DNA from: Gimesia aquarii
GTDB lineage: Bacteria > Planctomycetota > Planctomycetia > Planctomycetales > Planctomycetaceae
Direction of reading: 5' to 3'
DNA: 64,000 nucleotides
NCBI RefSeq assembly: GCF_007748175.1
Contig: NZ_CP037422.1
Span: 1,280,528-1,344,527 of the forward strand
The translations under genes and the position numbers were made by a program. Positions 1 to 7,774 of the stretch are shown here, one piece after another; the first letter of the stretch is position 1, and every line of letters begins with the position of its first letter. Under the pieces are notes generated by a model. It saw nothing but the letters and a program-made list of their open reading frames with translations, did no database searches and was not told the origin of the DNA.

Positions 1-1403
1 CCGCTGGTCCCACACTACGATCAGTAATCGAGGTTAACCCGGATGCGTTGGCAATTGCCAAAGCATTAGATCGAGAACGAGACCAAAGTGGTCCACGCGG
101 TCCGCTGCATGGTGTGCCCATACTGATTAAAGATAGTATCGACACGGCAGACAAGATGCAGACAACGGCTGGCTCACTGGCACTGGAAGGTAATATTGCG
201 CCACAGGATGCGTTACTCGTCGAAAAATTACGTGATGCTGGTGCTGTTTTGCTCGGAAAAACAAATATGAGCGAGTGGGGCTATATGCGTTCAACACGAG
301 GATGCAGTGGCTGGAGCAGTCGTGGCGGACAGGTACGCAATCCCTATGTTCTGGACCGCAGCCCGCTCGGTTCCAGTTCCGGATCGGCGGTAGCAGTCGC
401 CGCCAATCTGTGTATCGCCGCCATTGGTGCTGAAGTCGATGGGTCCATCGTGCGGCCGTCATCGACCAACAACATCGTGGGACTCAAACCAACGGTTGGT
501 CTCGTGAGTCGTTCGGGGGTCATTGGTGTTTCATCTCCTCAGGATACGGCGGGGCCGATGGCGCGCTGTGTTGCAGATGTAGCCACGGTCCTGACTGCGT
601 TGACTGGTGTTGATCCACGCGATCCGGCGACACAGTCCAGTGTCGACCAGAGCGAACAAGACTATTGCCAGTTTCTTGATACTACAATGATCAAAGGCGC
701 CCGATTAGGCGTCGCCCGCGAATGTTTTGGCGATCACGAAGGGACCGATGCCATCATTGAAAACGCCATTCGTCAGCTGGAAGAATTGGGGGCGGTCATC
801 GTCGACCCTGTCCAGGCAAGTACGTTGCCGATGTTTGGCGAACTCGAACTGGAACTGTTCCTATACGAGTTTAAGGCAAGCGTGAATCGCTATCTAGCTG
901 AGCATCCGGGGGCGAAAGTCAAGAACCTTGCAGAGTTGATTCAGTTCAATCGAGCTCATGCAGAGCAGGTGATGCCGTTCTTCCAGCAAGAATTGTTAGA
1001 AATCGCACAGGCGAAAGGCGACTTGAACGATGCCGCTTATTTGGATGCAAAAGCCGAGTGCTATCGTCTCTCGCGCACCGATGGAATCGACAAAGCATTA
1101 AAAGAGCACCGGCTCGACGCGATCATTGCACCTACGGAAGGGACGCCTGCCTTTGTGATCGATCCTGTCGTAGGTGACAACATTCTCAAACTCGGTGGTA
1201 GTTCTGGTTGTTCCACACCTCCGGCACTCGCCGGTTATCCGCATATTACAGTTCCGGCAGGTTACGTACACGGCCTTCCCATTGGACTCTCTTTTTTCGC
1301 GGGTGCTTATCAGGAAGGCAAGCTGATCAGCTACGCCTACGCGTTTGAGCAAGCAACACAAGTCAGACGTCCTCCCGGCTTTGTAGAGTCGGTTTCAGTC
1401 TGA
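1..1403 (+). CDS. Amidase (amidase-signature family), 5' end cut by the window
   Basis: The reading frame is open from base 3, where it already reads a typical amidase segment (GPTLRSVIEVNPDALAI), so the start codon lies left of the window; the TTG at 48 is internal. The family hydrolyses amides through a Ser-cisSer-Lys triad. Visible here are the Lys segment (PILIKDSID), the Gly/Ser-rich loop (GSSSGSAVAVAAN) and the nucleophile segment (DGSIVRPSS). The C-terminal half has the usual family features (GYPHITVPAG, GLPIGLSFFAG). It resembles the non-GatA branch annotated as amidase EC 3.5.1.4 or peptide amidase; substrate cannot be told. The gene ends with TGA at 1401-1403 and converges on the minus-strand operon that follows. 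Confidence 0.9.
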   Translation, partial: AGPTLRSVIEVNPDALAIAKALDRERDQSGPRGPLHGVPILIKDSIDTADKMQTTAGSLALEGNIAPQDALLVEKLRDAGAVLLGKTNMSEWGYMRSTRGCSGWSSRGGQVRNPYVLDRSPLGSSSGSAVAVAANLCIAAIGAEVDGSIVRPSSTNNIVGLKPTVGLVSRSGVIGVSSPQDTAGPMARCVADVATVLTALTGVDPRDPATQSSVDQSEQDYCQFLDTTMIKGARLGVARECFGDHEGTDAIIENAIRQLEELGAVIVDPVQASTLPMFGELELELFLYEFKASVNRYLAEHPGAKVKNLAELIQFNRAHAEQVMPFFQQELLEIAQAKGDLNDAAYLDAKAECYRLSRTDGIDKALKEHRLDAIIAPTEGTPAFVIDPVVGDNILKLGGSSGCSTPPALAGYPHITVPAGYVHGLPIGLSFFAGAYQEGKLISYAYAFEQATQVRRPPGFVESVSV

Positions 1404-1418
1404 GCATGAGCTGCGAGA

Positions 1419-1991
1419 TTATGTCGGCGAATCTTGTTTCATCTCCGGCTCAATAAACTTTGCCAGAATCAAACCAATCACCAGCCAGGCTGAAAAACCA
1501 TAAAACGCCTGATAGAGTTCCCAGGACCAGTCGAGCATCCACCAGACCGCATCGCCGCAATCATAGAAAATCGCTGAAATCAATCCTGCCAGTGCGACAA
1601 ATTTGACGCGATCAAGATACCCGGGAAGCGATGTGCAAACTTGATTTAGTAAAATTGCGATCAGTATGATTACGACGAGATTCAGAAAGAACCCTTGAAT
1701 CAGATTCGAAAAATCAGCCATGATTGGCCTGCCATTGATCGAAAGCATATGGACATACGCCACAGGCCCTTCCTCGTAAAGCGTTTCTACTAGTTTCTGA
1801 TCCTGATCAAAACTGGGAACAAAGTAAGTTCCGTTTTGAGGAAAAAATTCCTGAAGTGCTTTCCCCGCGGCGACATCATCTGTTGATTTTTTCCAGATCA
1901 TCGTACTGTAAGGTCCAAAGCCCCAATAGATAAAACCCCAGATATAAAGCACGATGGCCGCAATGATGATTCCCAGCACAGTTCTTTTCAT
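1419..1991 (-). CDS. Hypothetical membrane protein (190 aa)
   Basis: No family is recognised with confidence. An N-terminal hydrophobic helix (about residues 5-25) is followed by a periplasmic-looking stretch of about 75 residues and then three or four hydrophobic segments (about 98-118, 128-147, 150-185). Its start lies 2 bp from the stop of the SRPBCC gene upstream, so it is very likely the last gene of the ArsR-led operon and translationally coupled. Function unknown; the operon suggests a role alongside small-ligand-binding SRPBCC proteins. Confidence 0.7.
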   Translation of the reverse strand: MKRTVLGIIIAAIVLYIWGFIYWGFGPYSTMIWKKSTDDVAAGKALQEFFPQNGTYFVPSFDQDQKLVETLYEEGPVAYVHMLSINGRPIMADFSNLIQGFFLNLVVIILIAILLNQVCTSLPGYLDRVKFVALAGLISAIFYDCGDAVWWMLDWSWELYQAFYGFSAWLVIGLILAKFIEPEMKQDSPT

Positions 1992-1993
1992 GA

Positions 1994-2389
1994 TTATTTG
2001 CTCTCACCAAAATAGTGCTTCATGGGTTCGAAATAATGCGACAACCAGCCGGCCTGATGGCCGGTTTGGTTATCTGGTACATTACGATGCGTGAGCGTGA
2101 TTTTTGTGCCACCTTCAGCAGGTTCGAGAGCGACTTCGATTTGGGAATGCCCGTCCGACTCGGTATAATCTGCTGCCCGCCACGATTGTACGATTCGTTT
2201 CCCCGGTTCTAATTCAAGGTTCTTGCCGGTGATATGTCCTTCCCAGGCATCGAAAGAGTCACCTACGTTTGCCGTTGCATGGGCAGGGCTGCCCGTCATT
2301 CGGGAGTGACCGTGACTGTCGAGCCAGGTATCGTAAATTTCTTGTGGTGATGCCGGGATGATATCCGAAACCGTGAATTCGATCGTCAT
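1994..2389 (-). CDS. SRPBCC (AHSA1-like) protein, 131 aa
   Basis: The N-terminus (IEFTVSDIIPASPQEIYDTWL) and the later strand pattern (KRIVQSWRAADY, SQIEVALEPAEGGTKITLTH) fit the START-like AHSA1 fold, a helix-grip barrel that binds hydrophobic ligands or acts as a small catalyst. It ends with the common GW...YF segment (QAGWLSHYFEPMKHYF). It is the third of three SRPBCC paralogues in the same operon, 24 bp after the DinB gene. Ligand unknown. It is clearly diverged from the two paralogues upstream, so this is not a recent tandem duplication. Confidence 0.85.
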   Translation of the reverse strand: MTIEFTVSDIIPASPQEIYDTWLDSHGHSRMTGSPAHATANVGDSFDAWEGHITGKNLELEPGKRIVQSWRAADYTESDGHSQIEVALEPAEGGTKITLTHRNVPDNQTGHQAGWLSHYFEPMKHYFGESK

Positions 2390-2413
2390 TTTTTTCTCGC
2401 TCTTTAGTTTTGG

Positions 2414-2905
2414 TTAAAACAACGCTTCTTTGCCAAGTTGCCGACGCACAATCACCCATTGACCAGCGTGCATCATCCAATGTGCTGACTGGCCGGCAAT
2501 GACGGCTCCGACCGTACCACCAAACATTTTGAGATGCTCGGGAGCGGGCACCTGAAGCTCTTCATCACTCAAGCGATCCAGTAAAGCCAATGTCCCCGCC
2601 CGTTGTTCATCCATGTATTTCAGATATTCGTCCTTCGTGCAGAAATCGCCAGGATTATCGCTGGATGCGGTTTCCTTGCTATGTTTTTCTGCAAACCCTT
2701 CAGGTAAGGCAGGCATCGAATCGGGACAGACCATATTGTTGAGGTCGTGCTCTGCGACGATCAGATGGCCTAGCTGCCAGGCAATGTGATTCGCATTCTC
2801 GACAGGACGACGCATTAAATCCTCATCCGAGAGATCCTGAAGATAGCCTTGTACGACTGATGTGGGGAGTTGTAATTCGTTTTTAATGTGTGCGGCAATA
2901 CTCAT
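2414..2905 (-). CDS. DinB-family (DUF664-like) four-helix protein
   Basis: A 163-residue helical protein with the DinB layout: the first helix region ends in HIAWQLGHLIVAEHDL (first metal-ligand His region) and the last contains SAHWMMHAGQWVIVRRQLG (later His ligands). DinB/YfiT-type proteins are metal-binding four-helix bundles, some acting as thiol (mycothiol or bacillithiol) S-transferases. It sits inside the ArsR/SRPBCC operon with short gaps on both sides (48 bp and 24 bp), a combination often seen in bacteria. Thiol substrate not inferable. Confidence 0.85.
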   Translation of the reverse strand: MSIAAHIKNELQLPTSVVQGYLQDLSDEDLMRRPVENANHIAWQLGHLIVAEHDLNNMVCPDSMPALPEGFAEKHSKETASSDNPGDFCTKDEYLKYMDEQRAGTLALLDRLSDEELQVPAPEHLKMFGGTVGAVIAGQSAHWMMHAGQWVIVRRQLGKEALF

Positions 2906-2953
2906 TGTTTTGTCCTTAGAAGAGATTTTGACGTTAGTTAATGTTTGATGTCT

Positions 2954-3424
2954 TCATGTATCAAATTCGGCAGGCTCCTGATCAATATAAGGTCTGCCTG
3001 TTCCGATCTCTACATATTCTTTCAAGCTCACACCAAGAAAGAAAGGCCAACGCTCGGAACAGTGTGGATAGCATTCTAATTGCTCTGTTAAGCCTTCATG
3101 CTCAAATAACAATTGTGTTCCCTCTTCGATAGCCTTTAGTCGAAAAGAGAGCCGAGTTCCAACCCACTCGTCAAATTTTGTGAGCCCCGGCATATTGTGA
3201 AAATGCTCAACACAGTTCCAACAAACTTCTTCATAAGGTAGCAGAGACTCGACTTTGTAGGTGTGAAACATCTCACCAAACCGTACTTTTAGAAGATCAT
3301 CGATTTGTGAGGGAACATCGCAATCGGGCGTCCACCAACCCTGGATACCTGGCTTCGTGGTCAATGCAGCATAAACGTCGGAGGGTGATTTCGCGATTTT
3401 TGTTTCATATCGAAAACCATTCAT
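2954..3424 (-). CDS. SRPBCC (AHSA1-like) protein, 156 aa
   Basis: Begins FRYETKIAKSPSDVYAALTT and continues with GIQGWWTPDCDVPSQ, the typical opening of polyketide-cyclase/AHSA1 START-like proteins. The C-terminal helix region (HCSERWPFFLGVSLKEYVEIG) matches the ligand-cavity helix of the family. It follows the upstream SRPBCC gene by 31 bp and precedes the DinB gene. Sequence identity to the neighbouring paralogues is low by eye. Role: probably binding or transforming a hydrophobic small molecule; unknown. Confidence 0.85.
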   Translation of the reverse strand: MNGFRYETKIAKSPSDVYAALTTKPGIQGWWTPDCDVPSQIDDLLKVRFGEMFHTYKVESLLPYEEVCWNCVEHFHNMPGLTKFDEWVGTRLSFRLKAIEEGTQLLFEHEGLTEQLECYPHCSERWPFFLGVSLKEYVEIGTGRPYIDQEPAEFDT

Positions 3425-3455
3425 CTAACAGTCCTCTCTTCGAAGAACAGCACCA

Positions 3456-3914
3456 TCAGGCAGACTCCACAAGACGGGACAGCCCCTCGATGCAGCCTGT
3501 CCAGCCCTTGGTATGTTCGCTGGCTGCTTCTGCATTCGGGAACCGCTCGTGTGTCAATACAAGTTCCGTTGCTTCGTCTTGTTCCAGGAATTCTACTGTC
3601 ACGAGTGTCTCGCCGATGTCCGCTGTCGACATCTCCCACGACCAGGTATAGACCAGTTTTTCCGGAGGGACAATCTCAACGAACTCACCATAACAGGTAA
3701 AGGGGCCTTCTTTGTCCGGGTCGCGCATTCCGAGTCGATATTTTCCACCAACACGCAGATCAACCTCAGCGATTTCGGTCGACCAAGCGGGGCTGGCCCG
3801 CCACCAGTTTTTCAAATGTTCAATCTGTGTCCATGCATCAAATACCAGTTGCCGTGGCGCATTGATCGTACGTCGTATGGTCAGAGAATTGTCATCCGAA
3901 TATTTTTCGATCAT
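3456..3914 (-). CDS. SRPBCC (AHSA1) protein translationally coupled to ArsR repressor
   Basis: The 152-residue protein starts MIEKYSDDNSLTIRRTINAP and carries the AHSA1 hallmarks (LVFDAWTQIEHLKNWW, WSWEMSTADIGETLVTVEF, HTKGWTGCIEGLSRL). An upstream in-frame extension exists, but the ATG at 3914 is preferred because it overlaps the ArsR stop codon in an ATGA arrangement, the classic ArsR-SRPBCC coupling. ArsR/AHSA1 pairs are widespread, with the regulator usually controlling its SRPBCC partner. Confidence 0.9.
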   Translation of the reverse strand: MIEKYSDDNSLTIRRTINAPRQLVFDAWTQIEHLKNWWRASPAWSTEIAEVDLRVGGKYRLGMRDPDKEGPFTCYGEFVEIVPPEKLVYTWSWEMSTADIGETLVTVEFLEQDEATELVLTHERFPNAEAASEHTKGWTGCIEGLSRLVESA

Positions 3915-4255
3915 GTTTGTTTTTCCTGCTGACTTTGTTCGAGGTATTTCACGAGTTGATCGAGTTTCCCTTCCCAGAATCGTTGGTACTTTTCGACCCA
4001 TTCGGCAGCTTCTTTGAGGGGTTCCGGCATCAGATGGCACCTGCGTGCACGGCCATCCCGTTCCTGCGTTAAGAGCCCCGCGCGTTCCAGGACTCGCAGA
4101 TGCTTCGAGATCGCCGGTGCCGAAACTGAAAACGGTTCCGAAAGTTCTGCTACGGTCGAATCACCATCGGCCAGCCGCGCAATAATGGCTCTACGCGTCG
4201 GATCAGACAGAGCAAAAAAGGTCTCGTCAAGTTGTTGTGCTCTTGAATTAACCAT
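3911..4255 (-). CDS. ArsR-family winged-helix repressor
   Basis: A 114-residue protein with the ArsR fold: FFALSDPTRRAIIARLADG, then the recognition region (FSVSAPAISKHLRVLERAGLL) and a wing (RDGRARRCHL). It lacks the metal-binding CxC of true ArsR/SmtB sensors and resembles the SdpR-like branch that pairs with SRPBCC proteins. First gene of a probable six-gene operon running left to 1419. The start region contains a short dyad (ATTAACCATATGGTTAAT, 4247-4264) overlapping the ATG, a plausible autoregulatory site. Confidence 0.92.
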   Translation of the reverse strand: MVNSRAQQLDETFFALSDPTRRAIIARLADGDSTVAELSEPFSVSAPAISKHLRVLERAGLLTQERDGRARRCHLMPEPLKEAAEWVEKYQRFWEGKLDQLVKYLEQSQQEKQT

Positions 4256-4264
4256 ATGGTTAAT
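4247..4264. promoter_or_regulatory. 18-bp palindrome over the ArsR start codon
   Basis: The sequence ATTAACCATATGGTTAAT is a perfect dyad spanning the ArsR start codon (ATG read on the minus strand at 4255-4253). A site here would block transcription or translation initiation of the ArsR-SRPBCC-DinB operon, so it is a good candidate operator for the repressor it precedes. Binding is inferred. Confidence 0.6.
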
Positions 4265-4483
4265 TTATGCACAAGGAACTGTCATGTCAAGTCACCCGCA
4301 TTTTATTAGACCCGATTCGGCTGAAACTTTACCACGATTCATAAAAATAGGTTTTCCACTTTTGAGATTCTATTTCTGATTTGCCTGTCAAATGCGATAG
4401 AATGAACTTAAATCAGGATTGGTCAATTCATGATTGTAGTTAAGTAGCGAATCAGACCTCCTCATAAGAAAGGAGAAAGGATT

Positions 4484-4837
4484 TTGAAACTTAGCAACCG
4501 CGTAAAGTTTTCTCTGATGGGAATCGTAATCACTATCAGCATTTACGTAGGAATTTATTGCATACTCTCCTACCATGGCGGCTATTATTTCAATCAGTCT
4601 GGGAAAGTCAGATATCGCAGCATGGGCCTATCCGTTTCTGATATTTCCACTTGGAATCCTAAAGGGTGCCGATACCAAGCAAAATTCAAAAATATCAAAG
4701 GGATGTATGTCAGCCGGGATAATGATCTCGGTTATTTTTTCTCACCATTAATTATGATCGATCGAAAGTATTTTCATCCGACGGAGACCCTGATTGAATC
4801 TAAGAATTCAGGTGAAACATATTGGTTTCCGCTTTAA
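4484..4837 (+). CDS. Small single-pass membrane protein, unknown
   Basis: A 117-residue protein starting with TTG at 4484, about 3 nt after a strong Shine-Dalgarno stretch (AGGAGAAAGG, 4471-4480). Residues 8-30 form one hydrophobic helix (MGIVITISIYVGIYCILSY); the rest is polar with several Tyr and Phe. No family recognised. It is the first of a row of small genes between the ArsR operon and the TetR operon. The start codon is inferred from the ribosome site. Confidence 0.55.
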   Translation: MKLSNRVKFSLMGIVITISIYVGIYCILSYHGGYYFNQSGKVRYRSMGLSVSDISTWNPKGCRYQAKFKNIKGMYVSRDNDLGYFFSPLIMIDRKYFHPTETLIESKNSGETYWFPL

Positions 4838-4922
4838 ATGATTATGGTATTGAAATGCCCTGTTCGTATAAGTTCTGTGAAGGGGCTTCGGATTACTCTT
4901 GTACTTTATTTCTAAGAAAAAT

Positions 4923-5270
4923 ATGAAAAAACGACTCCGAAAAAAGAAGCATCTGGGAGAGTTCAAAGAATGGGGAACTTCGATCACGATCAAAAGAACA
5001 ACCTGTGTTGATTTCGATTCCTTTCTTGACGATTTTATTGAACAAGCCATTGAAGGAAATCACTGTTGCTGTGGAATCGGTGGCATGGATGATTCTTTCG
5101 ACGGAATCATTCAATTAGGGACAAAGTCAAATCATCCCGAAGAAAGGTTAAAGGCAATCAAGACCTGGTTAGATCGCCGTCCAGATGTTGATCATTATGT
5201 AACCGGAAAACTCATTGACCTTTGGTATGGTCCTTTCGAGGAGTCTGACAGCATCGAAAATGCGAACTAA
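4923..5270 (+). CDS. YggL-like (DUF469) ribosome-associated protein
   Basis: A 115-residue protein starting MKKRLRKKKHLGEFKEWGTS, the signature N-terminus of the YggL family (basic patch, then LGEF or VGEF). It continues with FLDDFIEQAIEGNHCCCGIGG and ends in the family's acidic closing motif (LKAIKTWLDRRPDVDHYVTG, then LIDLWYG). In E. coli the family binds the 50S subunit. The ATG at 4923 is preferred over an upstream TTG because family members start at this basic patch. The CCC triplet in the glycine loop is unusual. Confidence 0.8.
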   Translation: MKKRLRKKKHLGEFKEWGTSITIKRTTCVDFDSFLDDFIEQAIEGNHCCCGIGGMDDSFDGIIQLGTKSNHPEERLKAIKTWLDRRPDVDHYVTGKLIDLWYGPFEESDSIENAN

Positions 5271-5363
5271 AATTTAATAGGGAACTGACATGAAATTCGT
5301 TATAATTCAATCAAGGTTATATTCTGAAGGCTTGTCAAATGAGAGACAGGAGAATCAGAAATA

Positions 5364-5855
5364 ATGAATATCAAACGGGGACTTCAGAAATCACTGTTAT
5401 TTGCACTGGTTGGTTTTCTTATTCCCACTGTTATTTTTAGTATTCCCTGGCCAACTTCATCTGATTCTTTGACACGTAGTGAGAGACAAGACCAAATTGC
5501 GCGTCAAGAATATCTAATCAGAAACAGACCTGAATGGATACTTCATACGGGACTGCACAGTGCAGCAGTTTTTGCTCTTGCTGCATTTGCAGCCTATACA
5601 CCACACAAGGGTATTCGGTTTATGCGGTCATTGATTCTTATCAGCTCGGTGACAGTCCTGTCTCTGTTGCTGACAGATATCTTTTATCCGACGTATAAAG
5701 GGTTACACAAAAACGTTCTAATTGATCCTGGAATTTCTCTGATTGCAGCCGTGGTCACAATGGTAATTATTGTCATCGTGAGTGTTAGGAAACCTGCTGC
5801 TGGCTTTACTCAAACACTAACCACAAACGAAACCAAAATTCGCTCGTCGTCCTAA
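5364..5855 (+). CDS. Hypothetical membrane protein (163 aa)
   Basis: Unrecognised. Four hydrophobic stretches are visible: about 10-28 (LLFALVGFLIPTVIFSI), 66-82 (SAAVFALAAFAAY), 90-108 (LILISSVTVLSLLLT) and 123-141 (ISLIAAVVTMVIIVIVSV), with a polar loop between the first and second. An AGGAG ribosome site precedes the ATG. It may form a unit with the next small gene, 24 bp downstream. Confidence 0.6.
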   Translation: MNIKRGLQKSLLFALVGFLIPTVIFSIPWPTSSDSLTRSERQDQIARQEYLIRNRPEWILHTGLHSAAVFALAAFAAYTPHKGIRFMRSLILISSVTVLSLLLTDIFYPTYKGLHKNVLIDPGISLIAAVVTMVIIVIVSVRKPAAGFTQTLTTNETKIRSSS

Positions 5856-5879
5856 AAATTAGTCGCTTGGATCAGGCAG

Positions 5880-6218
5880 ATGAAAAGTCATACTAAGCAT
5901 GATTGGATTATCGGTTTCATAATCGTCCCATTCCTTTTGATGTGTGCCAATGTCTTATCTCATAATCATTGGGACTCTTTGAACAACCCTGAAGGCAAGT
6001 TCACAAACGTCTCCGAATATCTTGCTCAGGAGCGCCCGCCAAGTTATATAACCAAGATCAATAAACAGGGAACGACTTTTTTCATCGCATACAGCTCCAT
6101 GGATGAAGTGGGGCTTGCCTTACCCTCCGGTCCAGCCGCTTATGTTTTCGATGAGACAGGAAAATTGATCCAATGGTCATCGGACATTGGAGAGGATCCC
6201 CAGTTTCAGCAACAGTAG
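5880..6218 (+). CDS. Hypothetical exported or anchored protein (112 aa)
   Basis: A hydrophobic N-terminal segment (WIIGFIIVPFLLMCANVLS, about residues 9-27) acts as signal or anchor. The remainder is a small soluble domain with a pattern like GTTFFIAYSSM and PAAYVFDETGKLIQWSSD, compatible with a beta-rich secreted domain. No family recognised. It lies 24 bp after the preceding membrane-protein gene; co-transcription is likely. Confidence 0.55.
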   Translation: MKSHTKHDWIIGFIIVPFLLMCANVLSHNHWDSLNNPEGKFTNVSEYLAQERPPSYITKINKQGTTFFIAYSSMDEVGLALPSGPAAYVFDETGKLIQWSSDIGEDPQFQQQ

Positions 6219-6396
6219 CTCAGATCAGGGCATGAGTCGTCACTGGAAGAATTGAAACAGCTGGAAACTCAGCAACAGATTCAAGACGATCTGGCAAGTC
6301 ATTAGCGGTCGCTCCAGTGGTTGAACCCTGATAATTCTGTGATGGTAGCTCGAAATGGCCGACCCCTAAATTTTTAGAAAAACTTTAAACAACCAC

Positions 6397-6430
6397 TTGA
6401 CATAAACAGACAGGTCTGTATAATTAAGAC
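6397..6430 (+). promoter_or_regulatory. Near-consensus sigma-70 promoter with TetR operator; leaderless start
   Basis: TTGACA at 6397-6402 and TATAAT at 6419-6424 are separated by 16 bp, and the spacer holds a dyad ACAGAC-AG-GTCTGT (6406-6419). Only six bases separate the -10 box from the ATG at 6431, so the expected transcription start coincides with the A of the start codon. No Shine-Dalgarno is present. Both promoter hexamers are perfect, which suits a strong promoter that is normally held off by its own repressor. Confidence 0.85.
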
Positions 6431-7012
6431 ATGAGCAAGACACAGCGAACATCAAGTGCCCGCAAACGAATCCTGGAAACAGCTGAAAAGCTGTTTTATT
6501 CAGAAGGAATTCGATGTGTGGGAATCGATAGAGTCATCGCCGAAGCCGGCGTGGCTAAGATGACGTTGTATAACCATTTTCCGTCTAAGGATGATTTAAT
6601 TCTGGAAGTGTTGAAATACCGTGAGGAACAGTTTGATCAGTTTCTCAAGGAAAATATGAATCGTCATATTGAAGAAGGGGTGAAACCGCTCAAGGCATTT
6701 TTTATTGTACTACGAAATTGGTTTGAAAACCCAAGTTATAGAGGTTGTTCGTTTATTAATGCGACAGCAGAACTGGCAGATGCGACACACGCCGCTTCCC
6801 AGTTTAGCACAGAACATAAACGTCAATTCCATGAGATGTTAAAGCAGATTATTATTGATTCGGAAGGGAAGAAGGCCGCTGCTGCGGCACCCGCAATTGC
6901 CATTCTGGTTGAAGGGGCGATTGTGACCGCCGTCAGCGAGGGAACTCCCGAGGCGGCAGATATTGCCCGCGAGGCGGCCTTTGATTTGATTTCAAAAGCG
7001 AAGCGAAGATAG
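6431..7012 (+). CDS. TetR/AcrR-family repressor, probably leaderless
   Basis: A 193-residue TetR protein. The N-terminal HTH is complete (ARKRILETAEKLFYSEGIRC, then GVAKMTLYNHFPSKDDLILE), and the C-terminal ligand domain contains the YRGCSFINATAELAD segment common in the subgroup often linked to reductases and AhpD-like proteins. An Ala-rich turn (KKAAAAAPAIAI) lies near residue 150. The operator in its own promoter recurs at 7041-7054 before the next gene, so it probably represses itself and the AhpD-like/hydrolase pair. Inducer unknown; an electrophile or organic xenobiotic is a reasonable guess. Confidence 0.92.
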   Translation: MSKTQRTSSARKRILETAEKLFYSEGIRCVGIDRVIAEAGVAKMTLYNHFPSKDDLILEVLKYREEQFDQFLKENMNRHIEEGVKPLKAFFIVLRNWFENPSYRGCSFINATAELADATHAASQFSTEHKRQFHEMLKQIIIDSEGKKAAAAAPAIAILVEGAIVTAVSEGTPEAADIAREAAFDLISKAKRR

Positions 7013-7030
7013 TTGTTTCTCTTTTTTTGA

Positions 7031-7059
7031 TTGTAAATATACAGACCTGTCTGTTTATT
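7031..7059 (+). promoter_or_regulatory. Second TetR operator with weak promoter
   Basis: The dyad ACAGAC-CT-GTCTGT (7041-7054) repeats the operator found at 6406-6419 with only the two central bases changed. It sits between a possible -35 (TTGTAA, 7031-7036) and -10 (TTTATT, 7054-7059), so the repressor would occlude transcription of the AhpD-like gene at 7129. The operator repeat is seen directly; the promoter assignment is tentative. Confidence 0.75.
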
Positions 7060-7128
7060 TCTTGTTTGATGTTGGGTGAGTTGCCCGACAAATATTTTGA
7101 ACTGTGATTGATACGAAGGAGACGAACG

Positions 7129-7716
7129 ATGCAACGTTTAAATTCTGTTTCACCTGAAACTGCGACTGGTAAAGCCAAAACTTTGTTGGACGGCGTCAAA
7201 GCGAAATTGGGTATCACTCCCAATATCATGAAAACGATGGCCAATTCTCCCGCGGTTCTGGATGCTTATCTCAAATTCAGTGGTTCTCTTGGTGCAGGCG
7301 CACTCTCCGCGAAAAACCGAGAGCAAATTGCTTTGAATGTGGGTGAGTTCAATCAATGTGGATACTGTCTGGCCGCCCATTCTGCGATTGGAAAAAACCT
7401 AGGTCTCACAGCCGAGGAAATCCAGTCGAGTCGATCCGGATCCGATGCGGACGAAAAGACGAATGCCTTGATGAGATTCTCGCGGAAGATTGTTGAGAAA
7501 CGCGGCTTTGTTTCAGATCAGGATCTTCAGGAGTTTCGTGATGCTGGTTTTGGTGATGCAGAAATCACCGAAGTGGTTGCCAATGTCGCATTGAATATCT
7601 TTACGAACTATTTCAATCATCTGGCTCAAACAGAAGTCGACTTCCCTGAAGTCGAAGCGTTGGCAGAAGAGCCTGTGGCTGCCTGTTCTACTGATGGCGG
7701 TAGCTGCTGCCACTAA
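7129..7716 (+). CDS. AhpD-like / carboxymuconolactone decarboxylase family protein
   Basis: A 195-residue protein starting at the ATG after GAAGGAGACG. It has the AhpD core: NREQIALNVGEFNQCGYCLAAH, where Cys77, Cys80 and His84 form the CxxC...H redox motif of AhpD-like peroxidase-related enzymes. It ends in a Cys-rich tail (ACSTDGGSCCH) that could bind metal or serve as an extra redox site. Located between the second TetR operator and a secreted hydrolase, so it is probably induced with them. Likely role: disulfide-dependent reduction of a peroxide or other electrophile. Confidence 0.88.
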   Translation: MQRLNSVSPETATGKAKTLLDGVKAKLGITPNIMKTMANSPAVLDAYLKFSGSLGAGALSAKNREQIALNVGEFNQCGYCLAAHSAIGKNLGLTAEEIQSSRSGSDADEKTNALMRFSRKIVEKRGFVSDQDLQEFRDAGFGDAEITEVVANVALNIFTNYFNHLAQTEVDFPEVEALAEEPVAACSTDGGSCCH

Positions 7717-7774
7717 TTGTTTCAGAAATTTAATACTTTTTAATAACAACACGTAAATTAAAGGGAGAATTCAA

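Noticed and set aside
1994-3914. Recent tandem duplication of the three SRPBCC genes
   Set aside because: The three proteins are clearly diverged and separated by a DinB gene, so any duplication is old.
6219-6305. Glu/Gln-rich stretch in frame after the stop at 6218
   Set aside because: Could be read-through, but no start or conservation is visible; treated as chance.
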